A stretch of DNA of 64,000 nucleotides from Robertkochia marina (GCF_004799345.1 NZ_SSMC01000001.1:434001-498000), one strand, 5' to 3'; positions 53,306-62,711 are shown, counted from the stretch's first letter. Numbers and translations are program-made. The notes: generated by a model from the letters alone, not told the origin.

Positions 53306-54628
53306 ATGAGCCCTGTTATAGTAAAGACCATTCAGCTATTTTTAAGCTTATCCATACTCATTGTACTACACGAATTAGGACACTTTATCCCTGCTAAACT
53401 TTTTAAGACCAGGGTAGAGAAGTTCTTCCTGTTCTTTGATGTGAAATACGCCATCTTTAAGAAAAAGATCGGAGAAACCGTATACGGTATCGGCTGGCTG
53501 CCCTTGGGAGGCTACGTAAAGATATCAGGGATGATCGATGAGAGCATGGACAAGGAGCAAATGGCTCAACCCGCTCAGCCCTGGGAGTTTCGCTCCAAGC
53601 CGGCATGGCAACGGTTGATCATTATGATAGGCGGGGTAACCGTAAACTTGTTACTCGGGTTTCTTATCTATATCATGATCATTTTTAACTGGGGCAAACA
53701 GGAGATCCTTCCCGAGGCGCTACCTGATGGGTTTGCTGTGGCTGAAGAGCTAAAACCCTATGGATTTCAGGACGGAGACATGATCCTTAAAATGGATGGA
53801 AAAACTCCTGATAATGTAATGAACCTAAACCGCATGTTCGTTATACGTGGTATCGAGGAAGTAGAAGTAAAACACAAGGACGGAACCACTGAGGTTTTAG
53901 CCTTACCGGACAGCCTGGGAACATATCTCTATAAGTCGGGAGCCACCAATCCGCTAACCCCTTTAACGCCTTCTGTTATCGAGGAAGTAGAAGAAGGTCT
54001 CCCTGCTTACGAAGCCGGTATTCGAGCTGGCGACAAGATCGTTAGCATCAACGGAAATAACACCTCTCTTTGGCATGATTTTTCACGTGAGGTAAGAACC
54101 AATGAAGGCCCTATGGAGTTGGTATACGAACGAAACGGCATTACCGACACCGTACAGGTTAATGCCACCGAAGATAAGGTTATCGGTGTTGCCGTGGCTA
54201 ACAACTACAATACTGATTTCATGCAACAACGGAAATTCAGCATGGGTGAAGCCATTCCGGCGGGAATCGATTACGGATATTGGACGCTGCATGACTATGT
54301 GGCTTCCCTTAAGTTTCTTTTCACCAAGAAAGGGGCCACAGAGATCGGTGGATTCGGAACTATTGCACAGTTATTCCCTGACACCTGGGATTGGCTGGGC
54401 TTCTGGAACAGTACGGCACTTATCTCTATCATTCTGGCCTTTATGAACATTCTTCCTATTCCTGCATTAGACGGCGGGCACGTAATGTTCTTATTGTATG
54501 AAATGATCAGTGGTAGAAAGCCCAGTGATAAATTCATGGAATATGCTCAAATGGTTGGGTTCTTTCTATTAATTGGCTTACTTTTGTACGCCAACGGGAA
54601 CGACATTTACCGCGCCATATTTGAATAG
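53306..54628 (+). CDS. rseP: Site-2 intramembrane metalloprotease RseP
   Basis: The 440-residue membrane protease has the zinc motif HELGH (residues 22-26) in the first helix, the LPLGGYVKISGM loop, and tandem PDZ-like regions (about residues 130-290). The third zinc ligand is in PALDGGHVMFLL near the C-terminus. It cleaves membrane-bound anti-sigma factors in envelope stress signalling. The start at 53306 gives the usual short N-terminus before HELGH. Confidence 0.95.
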   Translation: MSPVIVKTIQLFLSLSILIVLHELGHFIPAKLFKTRVEKFFLFFDVKYAIFKKKIGETVYGIGWLPLGGYVKISGMIDESMDKEQMAQPAQPWEFRSKPAWQRLIIMIGGVTVNLLLGFLIYIMIIFNWGKQEILPEALPDGFAVAEELKPYGFQDGDMILKMDGKTPDNVMNLNRMFVIRGIEEVEVKHKDGTTEVLALPDSLGTYLYKSGATNPLTPLTPSVIEEVEEGLPAYEAGIRAGDKIVSINGNNTSLWHDFSREVRTNEGPMELVYERNGITDTVQVNATEDKVIGVAVANNYNTDFMQQRKFSMGEAIPAGIDYGYWTLHDYVASLKFLFTKKGATEIGGFGTIAQLFPDTWDWLGFWNSTALISIILAFMNILPIPALDGGHVMFLLYEMISGRKPSDKFMEYAQMVGFFLLIGLLLYANGNDIYRAIFE

Positions 54629-54648
54629 TGCAAAAAATTAAATTTTTG

Positions 54649-54678
54649 TTTGGCGTAAATAAAAAAACATATATATTT
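54649..54678 (+). promoter_or_regulatory. Consensus promoter of tRNA-Asn
   Basis: TTTG (54649-54652), 18 nt, then TATATTTG (54671-54678) is a perfect Bacteroidota promoter. It implies a transcribed leader of about 75 nt before the tRNA. Confidence 0.8.
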
Positions 54679-54759
54679 GCAACCGCAAAAAAGGGATAAC
54701 CCCAGTTACAGCGGGCCTCACAAGAGGAAAAAATGTAACAAAAGTTAAGAAAATAACAC

Positions 54760-54833
54760 TCCTCCTTAGCTCAGTTGGTTAGAGCATCTGACTGTTAATC
54801 AGAGGGTCCTTGGTTCGAGCCCAAGAGGGGGAG
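54760..54833 (+). tRNA. tRNA-Asn (anticodon GTT)
   Basis: The 74-nt sequence folds as a full cloverleaf: acceptor TCCTCCT / AGGGGGA, D-arm with TAGCTCAGTTGGTTAGAGC, anticodon loop CTGTTAA and T-arm CTTGG-TTCGAGC-CCAAG, discriminator G. The 3' CCA is not encoded. A promoter lies upstream and a terminator directly downstream. Confidence 0.97.
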
Positions 54834-54843
54834 CAAAAAAAAA

Positions 54844-54868
54844 GCCACACGATTGTGTGGCTTTTTTT
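54844..54868 (+). terminator. Terminator of tRNA-Asn
   Basis: A 7-bp stem (GCCACAC / GTGTGGC, loop GATT) preceded by nine A and followed by seven T. Its right half is the first 14 bases of the 156-bp repeat unit. Confidence 0.85.
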
Positions 54869-55322
54869 ATTTGCGACACCTCGCAGGGCGAGAAGAGCCC
54901 AAGAGGGACGGCCGAACGGTCATCAAAGCTCCGGTGGAGCTTTGATAGTGAGGAGCGAGCCGGAGCGCTGGCATTTCTTCCAATTATTCCCCTCCGTTTA
55001 TACAATTACAGTGTGGCTTTTTTTATTTGCGACACCTCGCAGGGCGAGAAGAGCCCAAGAGGGACGGCCGAACGGTCATCAAAGCTCCGGTGGAGCTTTG
55101 ATAGTGAGGAGCGAGCCGGAGCGCTGGCATTTCTTCCAATTATTCCCCTCCGTTTATACAATTACAGTGTGGCTTTTTTTATTTGCGACACCTCGCAGGG
55201 CGAGAAGAGCCCAAGAGGGACGGCCGAACAGTCATCAAAGCTCCGGTGGAGCTTTGATAGTGAGGAGCGAGCCGGAGCGCTGGCATTTCTTCCAATTATT
55301 CCCCTCCGTTTATACAATTACA
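54855..55322. repeat. Three 156-bp tandem repeats downstream of tRNA-Asn
   Basis: Units begin at 54855, 55011 and 55167, each 156 bp and identical apart from one base noted in unit 3 (CGAACGG to CGAACAG). Each starts with the terminator half GTGTGGCTTTTTTT and contains GAGCCCAAGAGGG, a 13-base copy of the tRNA T-arm/acceptor (54817-54829). It also has a hairpin AAAGCTCC-GGT-GGAGCTTT and ends in a TTCTTCCAATTATTCC stretch. Because 156 is a multiple of three, open frames run through by chance and are not genes. Confidence 0.9.
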
Positions 55323-55590
55323 GTGTGGCTTTTTTATTTGCGACACCTCGCAGGGCGAGAAGCCTGTCCCGAGAAGCGAAGCGACGAGGACGACCGAGCG
55401 TTAAAAGGGCCGAACGGCAGCGAAAGGTTCCGTGAACCTTTCGTAGTGAGGAGCCAGGTGGTGCGCTGGCATGTGGATGTTTTTAGCGACAGGGCGAGCC
55501 GGCGGGAGGGCCTTTAGCCTATCAACCTTCCACCGCAGCTTTGATAGTGAGGGGCGATCCCGACACTTCTGGAGGAGCGCCCGAATTACA
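55323..55590. repeat. Diverged fourth repeat unit and fragments
   Basis: The unit starts like the other three up to CGCAGGGCGAGAAG and then diverges. The hairpin position is kept with a different sequence (AAAGGTTC-CGT-GAACCTTT), followed by TAGTGAGGAGCC and GCGCTGGCAT as in units 1-3. A further fragment (GCAGCTTTGATAGTGAGG) follows near 55536. Confidence 0.7.
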
Positions 55591-55622
55591 GCTAATTCTT
55601 TCAGGCAATATTGTAATCAATT

Positions 55623-56795
55623 TCATAGCAAAACAGGATGTCTTTCAAACTTTTTATTTCTATCGAACAAATACCGGTAGGTCACTAATGTTCGATTATG
55701 CTTTCCTCCTAAATTTTTTGAAATACTCAGAATTTTAGGATTAAAGTCACCTTGCCAATAAAGTTCTAGTTTTTTGTAAGAAGTGGTAGATTTAATAACC
55801 TGTTCTGCTTCAACGATCAAGTAATAATCAAGACCTTTTCCTTGAAACTCGGGAACAACACCAAAGGCCAGACCTATAAAATTCTCATTTTTAACCAGCT
55901 TTTTAATTAGAAAAAATTTCAGCTTTGAAAACCACCCAAACTTTCCATGAAGGTGTTTGATCACCTGGTTGATATCCGGTAAATTAACCCACATAGCTAC
56001 AGGTTCATCTTTGTAGTATGCAAACCAAATAAGTTTCTCATCCAAAACGGGCTTTATGGTATTAAAAAGTTTTAACACCTGTTCGGGCGAAATATCCTTG
56101 TTTCCTTCATGTTGTGCCCAGGCTTTATTGTAAACAATACTTAAATCTCTGGCATATTTTTCCAAATTCTTTTTATTGATAAATTCGGCTTTAAAGTCAG
56201 GAGCTCCTGAATATTTTTTATGAGCTTCATAAAATTTGGGAGCTAATTGATGCGTTTCACCGGATACAGTAAGGCTCCAACATAATTGATTGTAAAAATT
56301 TTGAAACCCGTATGCCTCAAATAATTTTTCATAATAAGGCGGATTGTAATTCATGTTGTAAATCGGAGGATGAAATCCCTCTACCAACAAACCCCACCAT
56401 TTATCTCTGTCACCAAGATTAATAGGGCCATCCATGGCTTCCATCCCCCTATCCATCAACCATTTTTTTGCAGTATCAAACAACAATTCTGCAGCCTTAT
56501 GATCATCTATACAATCAAAAAATCCGACACCCCCAACCTCAACATCATCACCTTTATTGGAATATTTTTTATTCACAAAAGCAGCAATTCTTCCTATCAA
56601 CTTTCCTTGATCATTTTTCAATATCCATCGTATGGCCTCAGCTTTTTGTAAGATCTTGTTTTTTGATTTGTCGAATACTGAAAGAACATCGCTATCCAAT
56701 GGCTGGATCCAATTTGGATACGCTTTGTTAATTAGGACATGAACCTCCAAAAAATCTTTCTCTAATTCTCTGGTGTTGACTTCAAAAATCTTCAT
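55623..56795 (-). CDS. GNAT-like acetyltransferase family protein of unknown role
   Basis: The 390-residue protein resembles large GNAT-related proteins of Bacteroidota: IRWILKNDQGKLIGRIAAFVNKKYS in the N-terminal half, GPINLGDRDKWWGLLVEGF in the middle, and GLAFGVVPEFQGKGLDYYLIVEAEQ, an acetyl-CoA-binding-like segment, near residue 310. The substrate is unknown. It is clearly more AT-rich than its neighbours and sits between the tRNA-linked repeats and a 329-bp gap, which could mean horizontal gain. Confidence 0.7.
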   Translation of the reverse strand: MKIFEVNTRELEKDFLEVHVLINKAYPNWIQPLDSDVLSVFDKSKNKILQKAEAIRWILKNDQGKLIGRIAAFVNKKYSNKGDDVEVGGVGFFDCIDDHKAAELLFDTAKKWLMDRGMEAMDGPINLGDRDKWWGLLVEGFHPPIYNMNYNPPYYEKLFEAYGFQNFYNQLCWSLTVSGETHQLAPKFYEAHKKYSGAPDFKAEFINKKNLEKYARDLSIVYNKAWAQHEGNKDISPEQVLKLFNTIKPVLDEKLIWFAYYKDEPVAMWVNLPDINQVIKHLHGKFGWFSKLKFFLIKKLVKNENFIGLAFGVVPEFQGKGLDYYLIVEAEQVIKSTTSYKKLELYWQGDFNPKILSISKNLGGKHNRTLVTYRYLFDRNKKFERHPVLL

Positions 56796-57124
56796 AAAAT
56801 CATTATCGAATTAATTAGTGCTATTGTGAATATCTAAAACAAATATTTAAATACCATTTCTTAAAAAGAAACTTATTTGAAGAAAACGTAATATCAGTAG
56901 ATTTTTCCATTTCTTTCTCAATTAATCTTACAAGAGAAGATTTATAAATGACGAAGATTTGGAATTTTACAAACAAAACAGGAGTCATTCATTTCGATGA
57001 ATTAACAGATCACAGGAATAGAATTCGTTGATGACTCAACTCCAATTTCTTATTTCCTAAAAACAAAAAAGACCTATATTTAAATCACAAGAGTTCCATT
57101 CTCCTAAACTGACCAACACTTACC
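56796..57124. other. AT-rich gap before the glucan operon
   Basis: No convincing gene or RNA is visible. A 27-codon frame at 56948-57031 is too short and has no supporting promoter. The last 60 bp probably hold the promoter of the MFS gene, but no clear consensus is seen. Confidence 0.5.
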
Positions 57125-58381
57125 ATGAAAAGAAACTACGGCATCATCTTTCTCATCCTATTGATATTTTTTGTCATATCATTCCTCACAAACATCATTG
57201 GCCCCCTGGTTCCCGACATCATCAGAAGTTTTGATCTGAGTCGTTCCATGGCCGGATTTCTCCCCTTTGCTTTTTTTATTGCCTACGGGGTATCTTCCAT
57301 TCCTGCGGGAATGGCTATCGAAAAATACCGGGAAAAAAAGGTGATGCTCTTTGCCTTTGCCATGGCCATGTCCGGCTCATTACTGTTTTCAGTTTTCCCG
57401 AGCTATACCATCGTACTCTTTTCACTTTTCATGATCGGCATGGGCATGGCTGTACTGCAGGTTGCTATTAACCCCCTGTTGAGAGTTGCGGGAGGGGAAG
57501 AACATTTTGCCTTTAATTCTGTATTGGCACAATTAGCCTTTGGAGGGGCCTCATTTCTAAGTCCGCAGGTGTTTTCGTACCTGGTTTCCGGCATTGAAAG
57601 CGGACAAAGTGATAGCCTTATTATTTCTACTCTAAGAGATTTGGTTCCGGCCGGTCTTTCCTGGGTGAGCCTGTACTGGATATTCACCGTGGTATCGGTG
57701 ATCATGCTTCTTATTATCGCGTTAGTGCGGTTTCCGAAGGTGGAATTAAAGGAAGATGAGAAAGCAGGAGGCTGGGACACCTACAAAGAGCTGTTTGCCA
57801 GTAAAACGGTTTGGTTATTCTTCCTGGCCATCTTCTGCTATGTAGGCGTAGAGCAGGGAATTGCCAACTGGATCTCTGAATACCTGTATTCATATCATGA
57901 GGTCGACCCAAGGTTGGGGGGTGCAGATACGGTTTCTTCCTTTTGGGGCCTGCTCACCCTCGGCTGTCTGTTAGGGCTGGTATTATTAAAATTTCTGGAT
58001 AGTCGTACCGTATTGAAACTATTCTCACTATTAGCTCTGGTGAGTCTGTTACTGGCCCTGTTCGGATCGAGATCGATGGCCCTGGTTGCCTTTCCGGCAT
58101 GCGGATTTTTTGCCTCCGTGATGTGGTCTGTGATCTTTTCTCTGGCCCTGAATTCTGTTAAAAAACATCACGGTTCATTTTCAGGGATCTTATGTACAGG
58201 AATTGTTGGCGGCGCAGTAATGCCCCTCATCGTTGGTGCCCTGGCAGACATCATTGGGTTAAGAGGCGGCATGTTCTTTCTGATCCTGCCTTTGGCATAT
58301 ATATTTAGTGTAGGGTTTTGGGCCAGGCCCCTGGTGAGTAATGCCACCATAAGCTTAAAAACCCGTAAGGAGATCGTCTGA
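57125..58381 (+). CDS. Sugar MFS transporter
   Basis: The 418-residue protein has twelve hydrophobic helices and MFS features (ISFLTNIIGPLVPDIIRSF, IPAGMAIEKYREKKVM between helices 2 and 3). It resembles FucP-type and related sugar:H+ permeases. Its stop shares a base with the ROK kinase start, and a GH9 glucanase follows. Import of glucose or cello-oligosaccharides is therefore the likely job, inferred from context. Confidence 0.85.
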   Translation: MKRNYGIIFLILLIFFVISFLTNIIGPLVPDIIRSFDLSRSMAGFLPFAFFIAYGVSSIPAGMAIEKYREKKVMLFAFAMAMSGSLLFSVFPSYTIVLFSLFMIGMGMAVLQVAINPLLRVAGGEEHFAFNSVLAQLAFGGASFLSPQVFSYLVSGIESGQSDSLIISTLRDLVPAGLSWVSLYWIFTVVSVIMLLIIALVRFPKVELKEDEKAGGWDTYKELFASKTVWLFFLAIFCYVGVEQGIANWISEYLYSYHEVDPRLGGADTVSSFWGLLTLGCLLGLVLLKFLDSRTVLKLFSLLALVSLLLALFGSRSMALVAFPACGFFASVMWSVIFSLALNSVKKHHGSFSGILCTGIVGGAVMPLIVGALADIIGLRGGMFFLILPLAYIFSVGFWARPLVSNATISLKTRKEIV

Positions 58382-59235
58382 TGGAATTAGAAAATTCAAA
58401 ACCTATTCTGGGAGTCGACCTGGGTGGTACAAACATCAGGTCAGGAAGAGTGGTAGATGGAAGAATAGAGCAAATAAGGCTGAGCAAAGTTCCAAAAACC
58501 TCAAGGGAACAAGATGTTATAGACAAACTAATAAAAACCATTGAAGACACCTTTGACCAACACATTCGTGGCATTGGAGTGGGGGTGCCAAGTTTACTTA
58601 ACAAGAAAGAAGGGATCGTTTATGATGTTCAGAACATCCCCTCCTGGAAAGAAGTCCATCTTAAGCAAATCCTGGAGGCACACTTCAGGGTTCCCGTCTG
58701 GATAGACAATGATGCCAATTGTTTCGCCCTGGGAGAAAGAAAATTCGGAGCAGGCCGGGATTTTGATGATTTTGTAGGCTTAAGCATTGGAACAGGCCTG
58801 GGTTGTGGTATTATAAAAAACGGAAAGCTATTACCCGATGCCAATGGCTGCTCCGGGGAGTTTGGAAGTCTCTTTTATCTTGACAGTATCGTTGAAGATT
58901 ACTGCGGCAGCAGATTTTTTATTAACCACTACCAAGCTACAGGAGCCAACCTGTTTTTAAGGGCCCAACAGGGCGACCAACAGGCCCTGGAGGCCTTCAG
59001 AGCCTATGGACATCACCTGGGCAAAGCCATACAAATGATCTTGTTTTCAGTTGATCCGGAAGCCATAATTTTAGGAGGCTCTATCGCCGGGTCATGGGAG
59101 TTTTTTTCTGATGCCCTGTATCAAACGCTTCGAGAATTTCCATATAAAAACATGATCGATACCCTTAAGATCATAAAAGCCACAAACACGGATGCAGGCA
59201 TATTAGGGGCTGCAGCCCTGTGTTTTGATCCATGA
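58381..59235 (+). CDS. ROK-family sugar kinase, probable glucokinase
   Basis: The 284-residue protein has the ATP/phosphate motif ILGVDLGGTNIRSG (residues about 9-22) and the catalytic aspartate in VWIDNDANCFALGE (about 107). It lacks the usual ROK zinc motif: GEIGH is GEFGS and CxCGxxGC is not present (only EDYCGS). Zinc-free ROK kinases are known. Phosphorylating glucose released by the GH9 enzyme fits the operon. Confidence 0.85.
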   Translation: MELENSKPILGVDLGGTNIRSGRVVDGRIEQIRLSKVPKTSREQDVIDKLIKTIEDTFDQHIRGIGVGVPSLLNKKEGIVYDVQNIPSWKEVHLKQILEAHFRVPVWIDNDANCFALGERKFGAGRDFDDFVGLSIGTGLGCGIIKNGKLLPDANGCSGEFGSLFYLDSIVEDYCGSRFFINHYQATGANLFLRAQQGDQQALEAFRAYGHHLGKAIQMILFSVDPEAIILGGSIAGSWEFFSDALYQTLREFPYKNMIDTLKIIKATNTDAGILGAAALCFDP

Positions 59236-59292
59236 ACAAAGCCGTAAAACCATACCCATATTTAATAAGCACCCATTAAAAACAGAAGCATC

Positions 59293-61041
59293 ATGAAAAG
59301 CATATATACTTACCTCATCCTGCTAAGCCTATTCTTTGTTGCCTGCACCTCTAACCCGGAGGGAGAACTTCTGACCAACCATCTGGGTTATGATGCCAAT
59401 GCCATTAAAAAAGTCATTTTTCAGACCACTACTTCATCTAAACCCCAGGGTTTTGAGGTAATGAATGAGGCCGGAGAAGTAGTCTATAAAGGCACCTTTC
59501 AGGAAGGGGGGCGTACCGATCAGTGGCATACCGGAGCAGCGTTTGCGGGTTACTTTACGGAGGTAACCGCCCCTGGGAAATATACCATTCAGGTAAAAGG
59601 TACCGAAACCCAAACACCACCTTTCGAGATAAAAGAACATCTGCTGGCGTCATCTACGCTGCCCCTCATCCTAAAGGGATTCCAATCGATACACCCTGCT
59701 GAGGAGTATGAAGAATGGGACAAGGCTATATCCTTTTTCGGGGATCGGACGGATACGGTAGACGTACATGGCGGTTGGTATGATGCTTCGGGCGATTACA
59801 GTAAATACCTTAGCCATTTGTGTTATACCAATTTTATGGCCCCACAACAAACTCCCTTAGTAGTGTACAACCTGTATGATGCTGCCCTGCGTATGGAGCA
59901 ACGCTACCCGGAACTCGCAGCGCAATATGTTCAGGAGGCCGCTTATGGGGCTGATTTCCTGGTCAGAATGCAGGATCCCGAAGGATACTTTTACACCACG
60001 ATCTTTGATACCTGGAGTAAAGACCCAAGCAAGCGGGAAGTTTGTGCTTATGAAACCCAGAACGGTACCCGAACCGATGAATATCAGGCTGCCTTCAGAG
60101 AAGGAGCGGGAATCTCAATTGCCGCCCTGGCCCGGTTAAGTGCAGCGGGGATTTCGGGTGAATACGACAGTACTGTTTACTTAGAAACAGCCGAAAAGGG
60201 ATTTGCCCATCTGTTGGAAAACAATCCAAGCTATTGTGATGACGGCCGGGAAAACATCATCGATGATTATTGCGCCCTTATGGCTGCGACCGAGCTCTTC
60301 AACGCTACCAAAAAACCGGCATATTTAGATCATGCACGTATGCGGGCAGAGAATCTCAACAAAAGAATCTCTAAAAATGACAACTACAGCGGTTGGTTTA
60401 CAGCCGATCAAGGCACCCGCCCCTACTTTCACGCTGCAGAAGCAGGCTACCCGCTGATAGCCTTAAACCGGTACCTGGATCTTGAAGAAGATCAGCCGTT
60501 AAGAGAAAAGGCCATTGCCACCATTCAGCAACATCTTGATTTTACCTTATCCATTACCAATGAGGTTGTCAATCCATTCGGTTACCCCAGGCAATATGTA
60601 AAAGCCATTGATGAGGCCCCAAGGGCTTCTTTCTTTATTCCTCATAAAAACGAATCCGGATATTGGTACCAGGGAGAAAACGCCAGGCTGGCATCGTTGG
60701 CTGCCGCCTTTAAGCTTTGCAACAAGTACCTTCGTGCTGAGCAGAATGAATCCGCGAGAGAATTTTACCAGGACCAGGTGAATTGGATCCTCGGGTTGAA
60801 CCCTTTTAATATATCCATGCTTGACGGGATAGGCTATAACAACCCGGAATACCTGGATCCGCACGACTGGAATTATGAAGGAGGCATTGCCAACGGTATA
60901 ACTGCAGGTGTTGACAACGAAGCAGACATTGCCTTTCTGCCTTCGCCTCAAAACGAAGATCCTGCCCAGCTATGGAGGTGGCCTGAGCAATGGATCCCTC
61001 ATGCCGGGTGGTTCATATTAGCTGTTACCGGTGGATTGTAA
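59293..61041 (+). CDS. Glycoside hydrolase family 9 lipoprotein
   Basis: The 582-residue protein has a lipoprotein signal (LILLSLFFVAC), an N-terminal Ig-like domain of the CelD type (about residues 24-115) and a GH9 (alpha/alpha)6 catalytic domain. Marks are VHGGWYDASGDYSKY (near residue 160) with the catalytic aspartates, LGLNPFNISMLDG, and DNEADIAF with the likely catalytic glutamate. GH9 enzymes cut beta-1,4-glucans, and some trim cello-oligosaccharides or glucosamine chains from the end. With the ROK kinase and the permease it forms a small beta-glucan pathway. Confidence 0.9.
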   Translation: MKSIYTYLILLSLFFVACTSNPEGELLTNHLGYDANAIKKVIFQTTTSSKPQGFEVMNEAGEVVYKGTFQEGGRTDQWHTGAAFAGYFTEVTAPGKYTIQVKGTETQTPPFEIKEHLLASSTLPLILKGFQSIHPAEEYEEWDKAISFFGDRTDTVDVHGGWYDASGDYSKYLSHLCYTNFMAPQQTPLVVYNLYDAALRMEQRYPELAAQYVQEAAYGADFLVRMQDPEGYFYTTIFDTWSKDPSKREVCAYETQNGTRTDEYQAAFREGAGISIAALARLSAAGISGEYDSTVYLETAEKGFAHLLENNPSYCDDGRENIIDDYCALMAATELFNATKKPAYLDHARMRAENLNKRISKNDNYSGWFTADQGTRPYFHAAEAGYPLIALNRYLDLEEDQPLREKAIATIQQHLDFTLSITNEVVNPFGYPRQYVKAIDEAPRASFFIPHKNESGYWYQGENARLASLAAAFKLCNKYLRAEQNESAREFYQDQVNWILGLNPFNISMLDGIGYNNPEYLDPHDWNYEGGIANGITAGVDNEADIAFLPSPQNEDPAQLWRWPEQWIPHAGWFILAVTGGL

Positions 61042-61222
61042 TGAAGCGTAGTTCTACCAGATAAGTAAAACGGCAGATCCAAGAAGATCACCTCCTAGCA
61101 GGCCGACCTTTCCAGCCATAATTAAAGAGGAGCGAGAATTCGTGTGGAAATCACTTCAACCTTTTCAATTTGAATGGCTATGAGGAAGGAATGATTCGTT
61201 TCGCCTTGAATTGGGTGTTTCT

Positions 61223-62005
61223 CTAAAAGTCTTTGACCCGTGCCTTCCGGTACATATTCATGCAGGGCAGAATTACCCAGAGTGCAAGACAGGATAAGGA
61301 AACAACCATTCCGGCACCGGTGCCAAAAAAGCCTTGAAAGATCGCACCGGTGTATCCGAGCAATGCAGAAATATCAAGTTTAAGCAGGATCAGTATCCTG
61401 GACAGATCTATAGGGTTTAATAGGGTTGCCAAAATAGAAAAGTTATCCAGGGGATACTCTTCAAACACCACCAGGGTCATCAGAAATACACCGTCATAAA
61501 TAACTGCCATGATCAACCACAATAAAATTGCGTAACTAAACCCTTTGATCTTATTATCATTGTACAGGGCAATGCTGAAGGATATAGCCGTAAAAATAAG
61601 TGTTAAAAACACCCCGGTGATCAGCAACAAACTAAATTGCCCAACAGCATCTGATTGAAAAAGACCGTAACTGGCAAAGGGAATTCCCAAACCTATTAAC
61701 AGACTAAAAGAAAGAGACAATCCAACCCCTAGGTATTGCCCAATAAATATGGTAAATCTTTTTAAGGGCAGCGCCAGCAACAGCGTGGTAAATTCTCTGG
61801 AATTGTAATAATACATCACCCCAAAGATCGTCCCGATCAGAGGTACCAGGATCACGATCACGTTCATCAGAGTAATCACCCCTTTAGAAAGGTCATTGTT
61901 GAGGAATAGCAAAACAAAGCCCAGGGCCAGGTAAAACAGTAAATAGACATAGCTCCACCGGCTTCTCATCAGATCGTAAAAACTGTATTTTAATATCTTA
62001 AACAT
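61223..62005 (-). CDS. nosY: ABC transporter permease NosY
   Basis: The protein of about 260 residues has six hydrophobic helices and the ABC-2 layout (FKILKYSFYDLMRSRWSYVY start, YYNSREFTTLLLALPLKR between helices 2 and 3). It follows nosF and nosD, so it is NosY, the membrane part of the NosDFY exporter needed to build the CuZ site of nitrous oxide reductase. Two starts are possible, 62014 and 62005. The second gives the usual MFKILKY beginning and a shorter overlap with nosF. Confidence 0.88.
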   Translation of the reverse strand: MFKILKYSFYDLMRSRWSYVYLLFYLALGFVLLFLNNDLSKGVITLMNVIVILVPLIGTIFGVMYYYNSREFTTLLLALPLKRFTIFIGQYLGVGLSLSFSLLIGLGIPFASYGLFQSDAVGQFSLLLITGVFLTLIFTAISFSIALYNDNKIKGFSYAILLWLIMAVIYDGVFLMTLVVFEEYPLDNFSILATLLNPIDLSRILILLKLDISALLGYTGAIFQGFFGTGAGMVVSLSCLALWVILPCMNMYRKARVKDF

Positions 62006-62711
62006 AGGAATCATTTAAGGTTAAGGTTTTGGCAATAGCCTTTTCAAAATCGTGAGTATGTGTCTTTTCTTTCAGGGCATGTACACTGCCCCTGAAGTGA
62101 ATACGGCCTTCCAGCAGGAAAATGATCTCATCTGCCATTTCCTCAACAAAACTCATGATATGAGAGGTGATCAGGATGGTCTTCCCGGCTTCCCGCTCAT
62201 GACGTATCAATCTTTTCAACTTCAACAGCGCCACCGGATCAAGTCCGGAAGTCGGTTCATCCAAAATAATCAGCGGACTGTCAAACATCAGGGTAAGCAC
62301 GAGGTTCACTTTTTGGCGGGTACCTCCGGAGAGCGTATTAAGCTTTTTATCGAGGAAGGGCTGAAGCCCGAACCATTCGATCAATTGCCCGGTGTCGGGA
62401 GTGCTGTTTCGAAGATCCTGAATCATTCTGATGATTTCCTTTACCGTAAGGTTGGCGGGAAAGTTTGCGATCTGCGGAAGGTACCCGATGTCTTGCCTGT
62501 ATACAGGACTTTTCGAAACATTATTACCGTTCACGGTAATCTCTCCCTTATTGGGGATCACCATACCCAAAATAGCTTTTATCAGGGTAGTTTTACCACT
62601 CCCGTTAGGCCCTAAAATGGCATAGACACCGGGTTGATCAACTTTCAAATCAATCCCTTTTAGTACCTCGTTCTTTCCAAAACGCTTATATAACTGCTCT
62701 ACTGCTATCAT
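61998..62711 (-). CDS. nosF: ABC transporter ATP-binding protein NosF
   Basis: The 237-residue protein has Walker A GPNGSGKTT (34-42), the signature LSGGTRQK, Walker B LIILDEPTSGLD and the switch histidine in ITSHIMSF. It powers the NosDFY complex in copper-site assembly. It overlaps nosD by ATGA and nosY by several bases. Confidence 0.92.
   Translation of the reverse strand: MIAVEQLYKRFGKNEVLKGIDLKVDQPGVYAILGPNGSGKTTLIKAILGMVIPNKGEITVNGNNVSKSPVYRQDIGYLPQIANFPANLTVKEIIRMIQDLRNSTPDTGQLIEWFGLQPFLDKKLNTLSGGTRQKVNLVLTLMFDSPLIILDEPTSGLDPVALLKLKRLIRHEREAGKTILITSHIMSFVEEMADEIIFLLEGRIHFRGSVHALKEKTHTHDFEKAIAKTLTLNDSYV

Noticed and set aside
54810-55517. Long open frames through tRNA-Asn and the 156-bp repeats
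   Set aside because: They start inside or just after the tRNA and stay open only because the repeat length is a multiple of three. The product is a low-complexity threefold repeat.
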